A program made the position numbers and the translations under genes. This document shows positions 10,148 through 21,286 of a stretch of DNA of 64,000 bases, piece after piece (positions within the stretch are counted from its first letter, which is position 1; each line of letters starts with the position of its first letter). The DNA comes from Chloroflexota bacterium (GTDB lineage Bacteria > Chloroflexota > Anaerolineae > Anaerolineales > UBA11579), in NCBI GenBank assembly GCA_013112575.1, contig JABFGG010000004.1:62001-126000 (forward strand). Reading direction: 5' to 3'. The notes beneath the pieces are model-generated. The model did not search any database and was not told where the DNA came from. It saw only the letters and a program-made list of their open reading frames with translations.

Positions 10148-11358
10148 TCAATTGAGATGGGTATTGATACAACCAGCGTTGTGCCTTCACCCGTTTCACT
10201 TTCGACGCTCACTGAGCCACCCAATTGTTCCGCTCGTTCGCTCATAGCCTGCAAGCCGTAGCCGCCTGCATGAGGAGATGGCTCTACCTCATCAACACCC
10301 ACGCCATTATCCTGCACGTCCAGAATGGCAACATTTTCCATGTAAGAGAGCGTTAATTGTGCGGCTGTGGCCTGGGCATGTTTGTGGATGTTATGAAGCG
10401 CTTCCTGTGTAGCTCGCAAAAAAGTGACTTCAATATCGGGATGCAAAGCAACGGGCTTGCCGGTAGTGGTCGTCGTCAGGCTGATTCCGGTTTCTTCCGT
10501 CCAACGTTTCGCGGTCCGTTCGATGGCATCTGGCAGGGAGCGCTGTTCCAGCGTGTCTGGTCTTAGATCATGGACCACTCGCCGGGCTTCATCCAACTTG
10601 TCACGTGCTGTATCTCGTGCGATATCCAGATGTTTTTTTAAGGTGTCGAGGTTATCTGGCGTGGCCTGTTCGGCAGCTTCCAGATGCATGACGATGCTCG
10701 TAAAGCCCTGGGCCAGCGTATCATGGATCTCACGCGCCAGGCGCTGGCGTTCTTCCAGCACTCCCTGCTGGCGTTCTGCTACGGCCAGTTCAGCCTGGGT
10801 GACTTCAAGCTGTTCGATCAATTCCCTCCGGCGGATACTCTGATTGATAATGGCCGACAACCACGCCCCGATCACAATGCTGGATATGCCCGCAAAAGCA
10901 AAAAACCAGATACGTGGATCGGTGAATGAAAAGCCTTCGCCTGAATCCAGGAATTGAGTGTATATCAAGGCAACGGTCAGGAGGACCGTAGCTGCCACCG
11001 CATAGCGTACAGGCAGGTGCCGGAATATTTGCCCCCCCAGGCCGAACAGCACGAAGTAATAAGCGGCTGACATATTGACCAGGATGAACCAAAGCAGGAT
11101 ATCGATCAGGATGATAACGAGACGAACTTGATGGCGCCCTTCCCCATAAGGGTCGTCTCGGTAAGCCAGGCGCAGGCCACCCCAATGCCACAAGAGCAAG
11201 ATTGCGGTAAGCGACATTATCATCCAAACCGGCGCGGCTCGATCTGTGTAGAACAGCATCAGCCCGGCAGAAACGAGGACGGCTGTGTAAAAGATCGCTT
11301 TCCACATCCAGTCCCATTTCTCCCAGGCGTCAGCTTGTCTTACGGTGTTCGCACCCAT
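10144..11358 (-). CDS. NarL-type sensor histidine kinase (HisKA_3)
   Basis: A 404-residue membrane kinase. Residues about 20-175 contain five to six hydrophobic helices and no recognisable periplasmic sensor domain. A coiled linker leads to a HisKA_3 dimerisation box with phospho-acceptor His212 (REIHDTLAQGF). A HATPase_c domain follows, with N-box ALHNIHKHA and G-boxes DNGVGV and GGYGLQAMSERAEQLGG. This organisation resembles DesK/LiaS-type kinases that sense membrane state. It is coupled to the response regulator by a 4-base overlap. The stimulus is not known. Confidence 0.9.
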   Translation of the reverse strand: MGANTVRQADAWEKWDWMWKAIFYTAVLVSAGLMLFYTDRAAPVWMIMSLTAILLLWHWGGLRLAYRDDPYGEGRHQVRLVIILIDILLWFILVNMSAAYYFVLFGLGGQIFRHLPVRYAVAATVLLTVALIYTQFLDSGEGFSFTDPRIWFFAFAGISSIVIGAWLSAIINQSIRRRELIEQLEVTQAELAVAERQQGVLEERQRLAREIHDTLAQGFTSIVMHLEAAEQATPDNLDTLKKHLDIARDTARDKLDEARRVVHDLRPDTLEQRSLPDAIERTAKRWTEETGISLTTTTTGKPVALHPDIEVTFLRATQEALHNIHKHAQATAAQLTLSYMENVAILDVQDNGVGVDEVEPSPHAGGYGLQAMSERAEQLGGSVSVESETGEGTTLVVSIPISIE

Positions 11359-11389
11359 AGGGTAGTTAATGTACCATTATTCTGAAAAC

Positions 11390-12106
11390 TTACGCACCCG
11401 GAGCTATGAAGATCAGCATCGTAGCGAAAGGTTCGCTGATCAGCACGGCCAGACTATGTGCCAGGATCACCGGGGTGAGGCTGCGTTTACCCCAGAGAAA
11501 CAAACCGGCCAATATCAAACCATATACGATACTGAAGGCGAACGAGAAAACGTTGAAGCCCAAAGCCGTATGGTAGATGGCAAAGACCAAAGCAGAAATG
11601 AGGGCCTGTGCCCAGCCAGGGACACTGATCTTTTTCATCTGGTTCATCAAGAAGCCGCGGGTAATCAGGTCTTCAAGCAAAGCACCGAATGCAGCCAGCA
11701 GGGCAGCGACAACGCGCAGCAGATCAATGTTGGCGAGGTTGGTTTCCGGTGCAAACTGCAAAATGCTGCTCATAAACAGTAAGCCCCACAATATACCCAC
11801 AACCGCCCCAACGATGTTCGCTGCCAGGCGGGATGGAGCACCCAGCCCGAAGGAACGCAGCATTTCACGCACCGGCATACCGCCAAGCATGCGCTGGATA
11901 ATCGCAAGGATGATTACGAACCCAGCTGTAAAGGTAAAAAGCAAGGTAATCACTGCGGCATCGACTGACATCACCTGCCCCAAGAAGCTAGGAATCGGCC
12001 CAAAATTGGGACCGACCAGCACGAGCAGTAACAGCGAAACTACTGCGATGCGGCGCCAAACGGTACCGCGGTCTTCGTTGTTCGTTTCAAGCGTTTGGTT
12101 TTCCAT
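11390..12106 (-). CDS. CPBP-family intramembrane metalloprotease (Abi/CAAX-like)
   Basis: A 238-residue multi-spanning protein. I place the start at 12106 because GGAGG lies 5 bases upstream; an in-frame ATG seven codons earlier lacks such a site. The three CPBP motifs are visible: EDLITRGFL (motif 1, normally EExxxR, here Glu-Asp), YHTALGF with the FxxxH-type His, and the later SLTPVILAHSLAVL with the third-motif His. Family members are glutamic/metal-dependent membrane proteases or scaffold proteins, including bacteriocin-immunity types. It lies just upstream of the kinase pair on the same strand and could belong to the same envelope-stress unit. That link is inferred from position alone. 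Confidence 0.82.
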   Translation of the reverse strand: MENQTLETNNEDRGTVWRRIAVVSLLLLVLVGPNFGPIPSFLGQVMSVDAAVITLLFTFTAGFVIILAIIQRMLGGMPVREMLRSFGLGAPSRLAANIVGAVVGILWGLLFMSSILQFAPETNLANIDLLRVVAALLAAFGALLEDLITRGFLMNQMKKISVPGWAQALISALVFAIYHTALGFNVFSFAFSIVYGLILAGLFLWGKRSLTPVILAHSLAVLISEPFATMLIFIAPGA

Positions 12107-12224
12107 GACAACCTCCAATTGGTTCATCGAACTATCTGATATTGATAGTCAAAGGATAGCCTTGCAGGCTTCAAAAGTAACCACTCATCAGGTGGAAATC
12201 GTCTGGCTAAGGATGGATTGTGCA

Positions 12225-12242
12225 ATCAACCGAATGGTTGAT
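12225..12242. repeat. Hairpin ATCAACC/GGTTGAT
   Basis: A perfect 7-bp inverted repeat with a GAAT loop in the gap upstream of the CPBP gene. Role unknown. Confidence 0.4.
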
Positions 12243-12280
12243 GTAGTATCCCCTCTAGATAAATGAACTTGCATGGCGAA

Positions 12281-12299
12281 GAGTTTGCTTGGCAAACTC
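12281..12299. repeat. Short hairpin, copy 2 of AGTTTGC/GCAAACT
   Basis: GAGTTTGC, TTG loop, GCAAACTC. It shares its arms with 3317-3333. It sits just beyond the stop of the minus-strand membrane glycosyltransferase, without a T-run. Confidence 0.45.
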
Positions 12300-12312
12300 C
12301 ATAAGTTGATGA

Positions 12313-13947
12313 CTATTCCTCAGCCTTGACCACATCCCACAAAATATTCCCCGAATCCCTTTTCAACCAGTACGGAATGCCGTCGATCTCGACTTGCACA
12401 TAATCTGCTTCCAGATAGGGCATGGCCGCGCTGGTATCACCCCATAACTGTGCCACCACGTCCGGCTGCAGCTCCCCAATGGAGTAATCATAATCCCACT
12501 TGTTGTGTCCGGGCCTGAAATCATCATCAAAATCGAAGTTGCCGGCCTGTACCTGTGGCTCCGTGCGGGCGATGACCTTATCGCTTTTGCCGAGCAGGTC
12601 GATGGCCGTGCGCTCCGCAAAATAGGGGATGTTACCTGCCGTGACCACAGCGATGCTTGCATCCGCTGTAGTGATACGCTGGATCGTCAGCCCCATGCCC
12701 ACGTAGCGCTCTGTGCCCGCCACGAAGATGGGGCGCTTAATAGTGGCCCACTTCTGGAAACTGTCGCGCTCCAAGAGTGTGTTGAGGCTGAAGATACTCA
12801 CAAAAACGATACCTGCCACCACCGCATAACTGCCCCATTCCACCCATCGCTGGCATTGCTTGCCGATTTCCAATAAAGCGTTCCTTATACGCTCCAGCGC
12901 CAGGGGAAACAAAATGAAGAACAGCGGCATAGAGATCGAGATAAAGCGGTTGGCCCCACCTTTATGTTCCCAGGCATCGCCACCTACATATACACTGTAG
13001 GCCATCTGCCCACCTACAATGGCGAACAACAAAAGTGTTTCCCGGCCTGGCCTCAAAGCCAACAGCACCAAGGGGATGATCATAATTAGCCAATTGCCCG
13101 TCCACACAAACTGCGCAAATGCCGCCAGGCCCTGCGTCAAGCGCCCGATCAGGGTGGCCCCGCCCACTTTCAGGTAATAGGTATTAGGCAGCCACTCACC
13201 ATAATAGGCCAGTCGCCATAACGTCTGGCTACCCAGAAAGACCAGACCGGTTGCTACGCCCCAGATAAGGTGCTGGCGTAAACGTGCCCGGTCAAGAATC
13301 ATCATAAAGAGCGTCAACACACCCAGGGGCGCGGCCATATCAATACGGAACAGTGTACCCAGGCCCAACAGCACATAAGGCCAGTAACTGAATGTGTCCG
13401 CTTTTAGCGCCCGCACGGCCAACAAAACAGCCCCACTGGTGATGAGCACCAGCGCACTGACTTCCATGCCTTGCAGACTCCAGTTATTTAATGGGAAGTA
13501 AAAGGCCGTCAGGAACACGGTGAGCAAGGGCAGCAGCCAGTGTTTGCTGAATTCTTTGGCGATGTTCCACACCACCCACAGATTGACCATCAATATCACC
13601 GCTGCTGCCAACTGTACGTAGCGACTGATCTGGCTGGCGGACAACCCCAGCAGGTGAAAGCTCGCCATGAAAACCACCCACAAGGGGTTGCTGTAGCCTT
13701 CTACGCGTTCCCCACCCGCATTCCACACAAACCCATTGCCCGCAGCCAGGTTCTGGGCATAGCGCATGGAGATCATGGCATCATCGAACAGGGCGTAATA
13801 GCGCTGCCCATCGACCACAAAACTGGTACGTTCAATGAAGCGATAAGCGTAGAAAGCAAATGCCACTACGATAAGCACAAAGCTCACGCGCCCCAATGTT
13901 TTGCCGTACGGTATTGAAGTTAGACCTGATTGCTTATCCATTTCCAT
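12313..13947 (-). CDS. Multi-spanning GT-C-type glycosyltransferase-like protein
   Basis: A 544-residue protein with about 10-11 hydrophobic helices. The N-terminal extracytoplasmic loop has DDAMISMRYAQNLA and NAGGERVEGYSNPLW. These match the DDA(Y/M)I..RYA.NLA and GERVEG.SNPLW signatures of GT39/AftB-like lipid-phosphate-sugar transferases, with an Asp-Asp as putative catalytic acids. The last ~130 residues form a soluble outer domain. Such enzymes transfer sugars from polyprenyl-phosphate donors outside the membrane. Donor and acceptor are unknown. It diverges from the DUF2079 gene. Confidence 0.75.
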   Translation of the reverse strand: MEMDKQSGLTSIPYGKTLGRVSFVLIVVAFAFYAYRFIERTSFVVDGQRYYALFDDAMISMRYAQNLAAGNGFVWNAGGERVEGYSNPLWVVFMASFHLLGLSASQISRYVQLAAAVILMVNLWVVWNIAKEFSKHWLLPLLTVFLTAFYFPLNNWSLQGMEVSALVLITSGAVLLAVRALKADTFSYWPYVLLGLGTLFRIDMAAPLGVLTLFMMILDRARLRQHLIWGVATGLVFLGSQTLWRLAYYGEWLPNTYYLKVGGATLIGRLTQGLAAFAQFVWTGNWLIMIIPLVLLALRPGRETLLLFAIVGGQMAYSVYVGGDAWEHKGGANRFISISMPLFFILFPLALERIRNALLEIGKQCQRWVEWGSYAVVAGIVFVSIFSLNTLLERDSFQKWATIKRPIFVAGTERYVGMGLTIQRITTADASIAVVTAGNIPYFAERTAIDLLGKSDKVIARTEPQVQAGNFDFDDDFRPGHNKWDYDYSIGELQPDVVAQLWGDTSAAMPYLEADYVQVEIDGIPYWLKRDSGNILWDVVKAEE

Positions 13948-13956
13948 GACCGCCAG

Positions 13957-13962
13957 ATTATA
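13957..13962 (-). promoter_or_regulatory. Candidate -10 element for the minus-strand GT-C gene
   Basis: Read on the minus strand this is TATAAT, only about 9 bases from the start codon, so the transcript would be nearly leaderless. No good -35 element was found. Confidence 0.25.
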
Positions 13963-14074
13963 ACTGCATCCGCTTCTTTAAAAATGAGGGAGCAGGTGCG
14001 TCTATCTTTTCAACGGCAAATCTCCTTACGATTTTGAAATAGCCTTCAATCCCATCTGGTGTCATAATATCTTC

Positions 14075-15976
14075 ATGAGCGCCTTGCGAAAGAATATTAG
14101 CTTATCTAATCACCGTGCTTGGTGCTGGCTTAGCATAACTTCGACACTATTCATGCTTGTAAGCATGTCGACCCTAAGTGTGTTGCGCTATCGCACCTTT
14201 CTTACGCGGATGTTCGATCTGGGCAATATGTCCCAAGCAATATGGAGCGTAACACAAGGACGCCCGTTGGAACTGACTGGCGCATTTGGCACCTTATCAC
14301 GTATGAGTTGGCATGTTGAACTAATTTTTTTTCCCATAGCCGCATTATATGCCTTGCGACCTTCTCCAGAAACATTGCTCATACTGCAAGCCTTATTCTA
14401 TGCTGCGGGAGCCTGGCCTGCTTACCGCCTGGCACAACGCCGTATGGGTACGCGGCTGGCAGGCTTTTTGTCAAGTATCATCTACTTATTTTATCCAGTT
14501 GGCCTTACAGCATTATTGTTTGAATTTCATGCTGATACGCTGGTGATGCCTATTCTGCTTTTTGCGATTGAGGCATTTGATCGCCGTGCTTGGCGTAGTT
14601 ATGCTTTTTGGATCGTGTTAGCTTTGAGTGCCAAAATTTACGTTGCAGCTCCTGTTTTAGCGCTAGGATTTGTGATCTGGTTTTTGGGCGAACGTCGAGC
14701 GGGTAACATTACTATGATGGCCGCGGTAGGGTGGGGCATGTTTGCCTTTTTCATCGTACAGCCCCAATTTGCGGCCTCACAGGTGTCTGCTTTAGGCCCC
14801 TTCGTGGAAGGGGACTACCTGACGACGCACTTTGGTAGTGTTGCTTTGTTACCGACTATTGGTATACGCCTGGCAAGTGTTGTGTTAGTGCTACTGCCTG
14901 TTGTGATGCTAGGTTGGCGTGCCTGGACATGGTTGCTGCCGGCCATGGTGGTTATCGTGCCTGCGGCATTGAGTTCAGAAGTGGATACTTCCAGCTTTTT
15001 TCGGCATCATTACGCACTAACAGTCCCCTTCTTAGTCTCTGCAGTCATTTTTGGGGCAGAGCGTTTCAAGGATAGACCTGGTAACTCTCGTCGAAATTGG
15101 GCTGGTGACCTGATTGCCACTGTTCTTATTACTGTCTTACTTTCTTTTGTTATAGTCGACAGCCCCATAAATTTGCGTTATTTGCAAAGTCCCTTGCAAC
15201 AACGGCTTGAGCTGGGAGGCTTTTATATATCTTCTCGGGATCAAACGCGCGCCGATTGGCTCGCTGAGTATGTACCTCCCGACGTTCCGATAATGTCTTC
15301 ATTGTTGAATACCACTCACCTGACCAATCGTTTTGAAATATATCCGACTGGGGAGACGATTCAATTGGTTGAAGTATGGGGGCCACAGGTTGAAGCTGCG
15401 GTAATTGATGGTTTTGCGGAGTATTATTTGGGCGGTTTTATGTTTAGTGAGCAGGAGAATATCGGTTATTTCTTGAAAGACCCTGATTTCAATTTAATTC
15501 ACCAGCGGGACGGGATGTTGCTGTTTACTAGAGAGGATTCGGGTTTGCAACAGAACATTGACGTGATTCCCGCTGAGGAGCACCTGCCCTTGCAAAAAAG
15601 CTTTGGGGATTTGATCGGTCTAGTGTCTGTTGAACTCACCCAGCTTTCCAAAGAGCGCTACAGCCTCACTTATGTCTGGACGTCACTGCAACCGCTGAGC
15701 GATTTACCTGACTTATTTGCTGTCACACGCATCGAAGGTGTAGAAAACTCACGTTATTTACATCTGCCTACCTGGACTGTCTTGACTACGACAGATTGGG
15801 AAGAGGATACGCTTATTCGCGAAACAATGGAAATCACACTGCCGGATGACATCGCATCAGGGGAGCATGCCTTACTGGTCGGCTGGTACCATAGTGAAGA
15901 TATTTTGGCAGTGTATTCTGATGAGCGTACGCGGCTGGGGGAAGAAGTTGAGATTGGTTCAATTCGCGTGCCTTAG
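14075..15976 (+). CDS. DUF2079 multi-spanning membrane protein
   Basis: A 633-residue protein. The N-terminal two thirds holds about 9-10 hydrophobic helices and the hallmarks of DUF2079: FDLGNMSQAIW, HVELIFFPIAALY and ETLLILQALFYAAGAWPAYRLAQ. The family is distantly related to GT-C glycosyltransferases. Residues about 385-633 form a soluble beta-rich domain at the cell surface. Codon use is AT-richer than in neighbours (for example TTA and AAT), hinting at a different history. Function unproven; a polyprenyl-linked sugar transferase is the likeliest role. Confidence 0.72.
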   Translation: MSALRKNISLSNHRAWCWLSITSTLFMLVSMSTLSVLRYRTFLTRMFDLGNMSQAIWSVTQGRPLELTGAFGTLSRMSWHVELIFFPIAALYALRPSPETLLILQALFYAAGAWPAYRLAQRRMGTRLAGFLSSIIYLFYPVGLTALLFEFHADTLVMPILLFAIEAFDRRAWRSYAFWIVLALSAKIYVAAPVLALGFVIWFLGERRAGNITMMAAVGWGMFAFFIVQPQFAASQVSALGPFVEGDYLTTHFGSVALLPTIGIRLASVVLVLLPVVMLGWRAWTWLLPAMVVIVPAALSSEVDTSSFFRHHYALTVPFLVSAVIFGAERFKDRPGNSRRNWAGDLIATVLITVLLSFVIVDSPINLRYLQSPLQQRLELGGFYISSRDQTRADWLAEYVPPDVPIMSSLLNTTHLTNRFEIYPTGETIQLVEVWGPQVEAAVIDGFAEYYLGGFMFSEQENIGYFLKDPDFNLIHQRDGMLLFTREDSGLQQNIDVIPAEEHLPLQKSFGDLIGLVSVELTQLSKERYSLTYVWTSLQPLSDLPDLFAVTRIEGVENSRYLHLPTWTVLTTTDWEEDTLIRETMEITLPDDIASGEHALLVGWYHSEDILAVYSDERTRLGEEVEIGSIRVP

Positions 15977-16026
15977 CACTTGAATTTATCGTTCATCGGA
16001 ATGATACAATGGACTGGTTTTTACTC

Positions 16027-16046
16027 AGGGGCAGCATGCTGCCCCT
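16027..16046. repeat. Perfect 20-bp palindrome AGGGGCAGCA/TGCTGCCCCT
   Basis: This GC-rich palindrome follows the DUF2079 gene. It resembles the hairpins at 18002-18027 and 59423-59451 (outer arms AGGRGC/GCYCCT), a kind of dispersed intergenic palindrome. It could also attenuate transcription, but no T-run follows. Confidence 0.6.
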
Positions 16047-16068
16047 ACTCACTCCCCCGAATCCCCGT

Positions 16069-16074
16069 TATAAT
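16069..16074 (+). promoter_or_regulatory. Candidate -10 (TATAAT) upstream of sat/apsK
   Basis: An exact TATAAT with only a weak -35 (TACTCA, 17 bp upstream). It would give a leader of roughly 110 nt before the ATG at 16192. Confidence 0.35.
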
Positions 16075-16104
16075 TAGCCTTCCTGCCAAAGGTATGGCAC
16101 ATTG

Positions 16105-16128
16105 CCTGCCCTAGCGCAGGTATTTTTA
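16105..16128 (+). promoter_or_regulatory. Terminator-like hairpin in the sat/apsK leader
   Basis: CCTGC (16105-16109) pairs with GCAGG (16116-16120), followed by a T-run at 16123-16127, inside the untranslated leader. A further inverted repeat GGGC/GCCC lies just downstream. This could be an attenuator or simply the terminator of the gene upstream. No known riboswitch class was recognised. Confidence 0.35.
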
Positions 16129-16176
16129 TGCAAATTTGGGCTAAAATTCAGGCCCTGAACATTGGAATTGCATTAG

Positions 16177-17958
<1,782 letters not shown>

Positions 17959-17968
17959 AAATGACGAA

Positions 17969-17993
17969 GGCGAGAGCAATCTCGCCTTTTGTT
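17969..17993 (+). terminator. Intrinsic terminator after sat/apsK
   Basis: GGCGAGA, GCAA loop, TCTCGCC, then TTTT. It separates the PAPS gene from the glycan locus. Confidence 0.8.
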
Positions 17994-18001
17994 TAAGAAC
18001 A

Positions 18002-18027
18002 TATAGGAGCACCGGGGTGCTCCTATA
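18002..18027. repeat. Intergenic palindrome TATAGGAGCACC/GGTGCTCCTATA
   Basis: Perfect 12-bp arms with a GG centre. It looks like a relative of the GC-rich palindromes at 16027 and 59423 and lies just upstream of the first gene of the glycan locus. Confidence 0.6.
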
Positions 18028-18041
18028 CCCTGACTAATCAT

Positions 18042-18863
18042 ATGTCCACTCCTTTCGACCTTTTTGATCTTTCTAACCGAGTAGCCATCGTTACAGGTGG
18101 GGCGGGTTTGCTTGGTGAGCAGTTCTGCCGTACGCTGGCTGCAGCGAGGGCACAGGTGGTGGTAGCAGACAGTGATGGGGACAAGGCCAAGGCTGTTGCT
18201 GAAGTCATTGGTAAAGCAGATGCTAAAGCGCTGGCCGTTGAAGTGAATGTCAGCCAGTTGGAATCTGTGGAAACATTGGTGCAGACCACCCTGGATAGCT
18301 ACGGCAAGATCGACATCCTGGTGAACTCTGCGGCAATCGACCCTAAATTTGATCCCGAACATGCCGGGCAACACGCCAACGCTTTTGAAGGCTATCCGCT
18401 GGATGCCTGGAATGAGGCCCTTACGGTGAACCTGACTGGCCCGATGTTATGTGCACAGGCCGCCTCCCAACCTATGCTGGCGCAGAAGGGCGGGGTGATC
18501 ATTAACGTGTGTTCGATTTACGGCCTGGTGGGGCCCGACCAGCGCCTGTACCAGCGCGAAGGCCAGCCGCCACAATACAAGCCCGTGACTTACACAGTCA
18601 CCAAAGCAGGTGTGTTGGGGTTGACCAAATACCTGTCGACGTATTATGGAACCAAAGGTATCCGCGTGAATGCGTTGACGCCCGGTGGCGTTTTCAACGA
18701 GCACGATGATGAATTTGTCAAAGCCTACTCAGCACGGGCCGTGCTGGGGAGAATGGCTGAAAAAGATGAAATGAACGGAGCCTTGCTGTTCCTAGCTTCC
18801 GATGCTTCAAAATATATGACGGGGGCAAACCTGATCGTGGATGGGGGCTGGACGGCGTGGTAA
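18042..18863 (+). CDS. Short-chain dehydrogenase/reductase (PtmA-like position)
   Basis: A 273-residue classical SDR. It has the Rossmann motif VTGGAGLLGEQF (TGxxxGxG variant), the NSAA element, a catalytic Ser in INVCSIYG, a YxxxK motif in TYTVTKAGVLGL, and the substrate-side NALTPGGV. It opens the glycan locus. A related SDR (PtmA) occurs in Campylobacter flagellin nonulosonate loci, so modification of a sugar intermediate is a reasonable guess. The substrate is not shown by sequence. No clear ribosome site precedes the ATG. Confidence 0.85.
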   Translation: MSTPFDLFDLSNRVAIVTGGAGLLGEQFCRTLAAARAQVVVADSDGDKAKAVAEVIGKADAKALAVEVNVSQLESVETLVQTTLDSYGKIDILVNSAAIDPKFDPEHAGQHANAFEGYPLDAWNEALTVNLTGPMLCAQAASQPMLAQKGGVIINVCSIYGLVGPDQRLYQREGQPPQYKPVTYTVTKAGVLGLTKYLSTYYGTKGIRVNALTPGGVFNEHDDEFVKAYSARAVLGRMAEKDEMNGALLFLASDASKYMTGANLIVDGGWTAW

Positions 18864-18904
18864 TTAGCTATAAGCTGTTAGCCTTGAGCAATTAGCTAAT
18901 AGTA
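18864..18904. repeat. Dispersed AT-rich intergenic repeat, family A
   Basis: TAATTAGCTATAAGCTGTTAG followed by its partial inverted copy CAATTAGCTAATA. Similar TAATTRGTTATTRG tracts occur at 30312-30388, 31250-31276, 32978-33010 and 39224-39246. Confidence 0.45.
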
Positions 18905-18919
18905 TTGACGATACGGACG

Positions 18920-20527
18920 ATGTCTTCGGAAAATGTAGCAACCACAATTGTGCAAGAAAATTCGGGACGCCGCGTGCGGCCTGTGGTGCGTTATGGTATT
19001 GTCGCGGCTTTGGTTCTTTTATCCACTATCGTAATATTGGATGCTTCGCCCGCCTTGCGGCCAATTCCATTAACGGACTCAGCCGTATTCCTGTACATTG
19101 GTGAACAGGTGCTGGATGGGGCCATACCTTACCGTGACCTCTGGGACCACAAGGGCCCGCTAATCTATTACATCAACGCCCTGGGGCAAGTGCTGACGCC
19201 CGAGTCCCGATGGGGGGTGTGGTGGCTGGAAGTGGTCGCTGTCGGGGCAGCGGCCTGGTTGGGCTTTGCACTGATGCGGCGCGCTTTTGGATTGCAGGCA
19301 GCACTCTTCGGCTCGGTCGCCTGGATATTGGGTTTGCGGGCTGTACTGGATGGGGGCAACCTTGTAGAAGAGTATGCCTTGCCGCTACAATTTGCGGCCC
19401 TGTATTTCTTCTGGCGAAGTCGGAACTCAGCCAACCCGTGGAATGAAGTTGGTATTGGAATAATGTCTGCCCTGGCCTTTTTATTGCGTCCCAACATCAT
19501 TGGTATTCCAACTGCAATCATGCTTGTCTTGATATGGCAATTTGTGCGCGGACGAGATAGGCGGATTCTTTACCAGATTGCTGTGATCCTTGGGTCTATC
19601 CTAAGCATCTTATTAATCGTTAGTGCTTATTTTGCTGCGCAGGGCGCATTACCCCAGCTTTGGGACAATGTCTTTACTTACAATTTCGTTTACTCGGCCA
19701 GCAACTGGGGGGCGCGCTTAATTTCTTTGGAGGGGGCTTTCGAACTGTTGACTGCTTTGAGCGTCTTCAGCGTTGGAGGTTGGGTCCTGTTATTCGGCTG
19801 TTTGCGCAACTATAAAGAAGACGGAGGTCAAAGGCAGTTCCTGGCAGTTTTGTTGCTGGCTTTCCCTCTCGAGTTGGCGTTAGTCTCTTTTGCAGGCCGT
19901 AGTTTCCCACACTACTACATGTCGCTGCTGCCCGTGTCAGCTTTATTAAACGCCTTCCTCATATTCCACATCAATGAGAACCTCAAGGAAAGTTCGCCAC
20001 TTCATCTCAAGAAGGGGCTGGCTGTGGCTTTGTTGCTTGGCGTGGTCGTGGGTGCTTTTCAGAATGTGCGCCTACCTGCACAACAATTAGCAAGTCAGCT
20101 ATCCAGTGGGCGGCCCCTGGTGGACCTGCCCAATTCTTACATGGGACCTTTCCTTGCCTACACGGAAGAAAACTTGACCGAAGAAGATACTCTGGTGGTG
20201 TGGGGCAGCGAACTGGCAGCCAACTGGCTAAGTGGCTACGAAAACCCGACGCGCAGCATTTACCAGATCCAGTTCTTCAGCACCCCAGGCTATCCCACCA
20301 AAGCACTGGGCGAAGAGCTTTACAATGACATCCTGGAGAACAAGCCTGTGATCATTGATGCCTCGGTAAGCATCCAGGGCTTTCGCTCCTTTGGCGTGCG
20401 CCTGGGCAATGTGCCCGGTGAGATACGCCCCGTTTATGACTACGTAAAACGATTTTACGAACGCGTGGATGTGATCGACCCCTATGGATGGCCGGTGTAT
20501 CGTTACGTGGGCCCGAGTGATAATTAG
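18920..20527 (+). CDS. GT39-like multi-spanning glycosyltransferase
   Basis: A 535-residue protein with about 10 hydrophobic helices. ATG 18920 is preferred over an in-frame TTG at 18905. The first outer loop has TDSAVFLYIGEQVLDGAIPYRDLWDHKGPL. This D-x-x-x-Y-x-G...G-x-x-P-Y-R-D-x-W-D-H-K-G-P pattern is typical of a bacterial GT39-like family, with the acidic residues as probable catalytic bases. Residues about 410-535 form a C-terminal soluble tail. It ends immediately before the cytidylyltransferase ATG, so the genes are likely co-translated. Predicted to transfer a sugar from a polyprenyl-phosphate donor onto a surface glycan. Confidence 0.75.
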   Translation: MSSENVATTIVQENSGRRVRPVVRYGIVAALVLLSTIVILDASPALRPIPLTDSAVFLYIGEQVLDGAIPYRDLWDHKGPLIYYINALGQVLTPESRWGVWWLEVVAVGAAAWLGFALMRRAFGLQAALFGSVAWILGLRAVLDGGNLVEEYALPLQFAALYFFWRSRNSANPWNEVGIGIMSALAFLLRPNIIGIPTAIMLVLIWQFVRGRDRRILYQIAVILGSILSILLIVSAYFAAQGALPQLWDNVFTYNFVYSASNWGARLISLEGAFELLTALSVFSVGGWVLLFGCLRNYKEDGGQRQFLAVLLLAFPLELALVSFAGRSFPHYYMSLLPVSALLNAFLIFHINENLKESSPLHLKKGLAVALLLGVVVGAFQNVRLPAQQLASQLSSGRPLVDLPNSYMGPFLAYTEENLTEEDTLVVWGSELAANWLSGYENPTRSIYQIQFFSTPGYPTKALGEELYNDILENKPVIIDASVSIQGFRSFGVRLGNVPGEIRPVYDYVKRFYERVDVIDPYGWPVYRYVGPSDN

Positions 20528-21286
20528 ATGACAAACAATACTGAAGTCTTGGCCCTTATTCCCGCCCGCGGTGGCTCCAAGAGCATCCCACGCAAGAATG
20601 TGCATGCCTTCGACGGGCATCCACTGATCGCCTACAGCATTGCATCAGCATTAGCGGCTGAGACTGTGACGCGTGTGATCGTGTCTACCGACAACGAAGA
20701 AATCGCCGAGGTATCCAAAAGATATGGCGCCGAGGTGCCTTTTACGCGCCCGGATGAACATGCCCAGGACGAGACCCCAGATTTGCCGGTCTTCCAGCAT
20801 GCTTTAGAGTGGCTGGCAGAGAACGAAGATTACAAACCTGACATTGTTGTGCAATTGCGCCCGACCTCGCCCCTGCGGCGTTTGGAGCACATCGATAATG
20901 CAGTCTTGCGCCTGGCCGAGCGCAGGGATGTGGATGCCGTGCGCACAGTGTGTGTACCTTTCCAAAACCCTTTCAAGATGTGGACTATTGGGCAGGACGG
21001 AGTCATGCAGCCCCTCATGCAAACCGAGTTCAAAGAGCCGTATAATATGCCGCGCCAGGCTTTGCCCGACGTGTACTGGCAGACCGGTTACGTGGATGCC
21101 GTGTGGGCTGACACGATACTCAATAAAGATTCAATGACCGGAGACCGCATCCTGCCATTAGTGATCGACGCCAGTGATTGGATCGACATCGATGCACCGG
21201 ATGACTGGCGACGTGCGGAAAGATTCCTGGAAAGCGGTGAGATCACGATGGAAGAATTAGGTTATCAGGTAACGGAGAAGGCTTAA
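20528..21286 (+). CDS. CMP-nonulosonate (acylneuraminate-type) cytidylyltransferase
   Basis: A 252-residue enzyme of the NeuA/LegF/PseF family, which activates a nine-carbon keto acid with CTP to the CMP-sugar. The nucleotide-binding motif ALIPARGGSKSIPRKN is canonical. VIVSTDNEEIAEVSKRYGAEVPFTRP, LRPTSPLR and WIDIDAPDDW are the other family landmarks, the last containing metal-binding acids. Its stop and the next gene's ATG overlap (TAATG), pairing it with the synthase. The exact sugar (sialic, legionaminic or pseudaminic) cannot be decided from this protein. The Campylobacter PtmB/LegF group is a plausible match. Confidence 0.92.
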   Translation: MTNNTEVLALIPARGGSKSIPRKNVHAFDGHPLIAYSIASALAAETVTRVIVSTDNEEIAEVSKRYGAEVPFTRPDEHAQDETPDLPVFQHALEWLAENEDYKPDIVVQLRPTSPLRRLEHIDNAVLRLAERRDVDAVRTVCVPFQNPFKMWTIGQDGVMQPLMQTEFKEPYNMPRQALPDVYWQTGYVDAVWADTILNKDSMTGDRILPLVIDASDWIDIDAPDDWRRAERFLESGEITMEELGYQVTEKA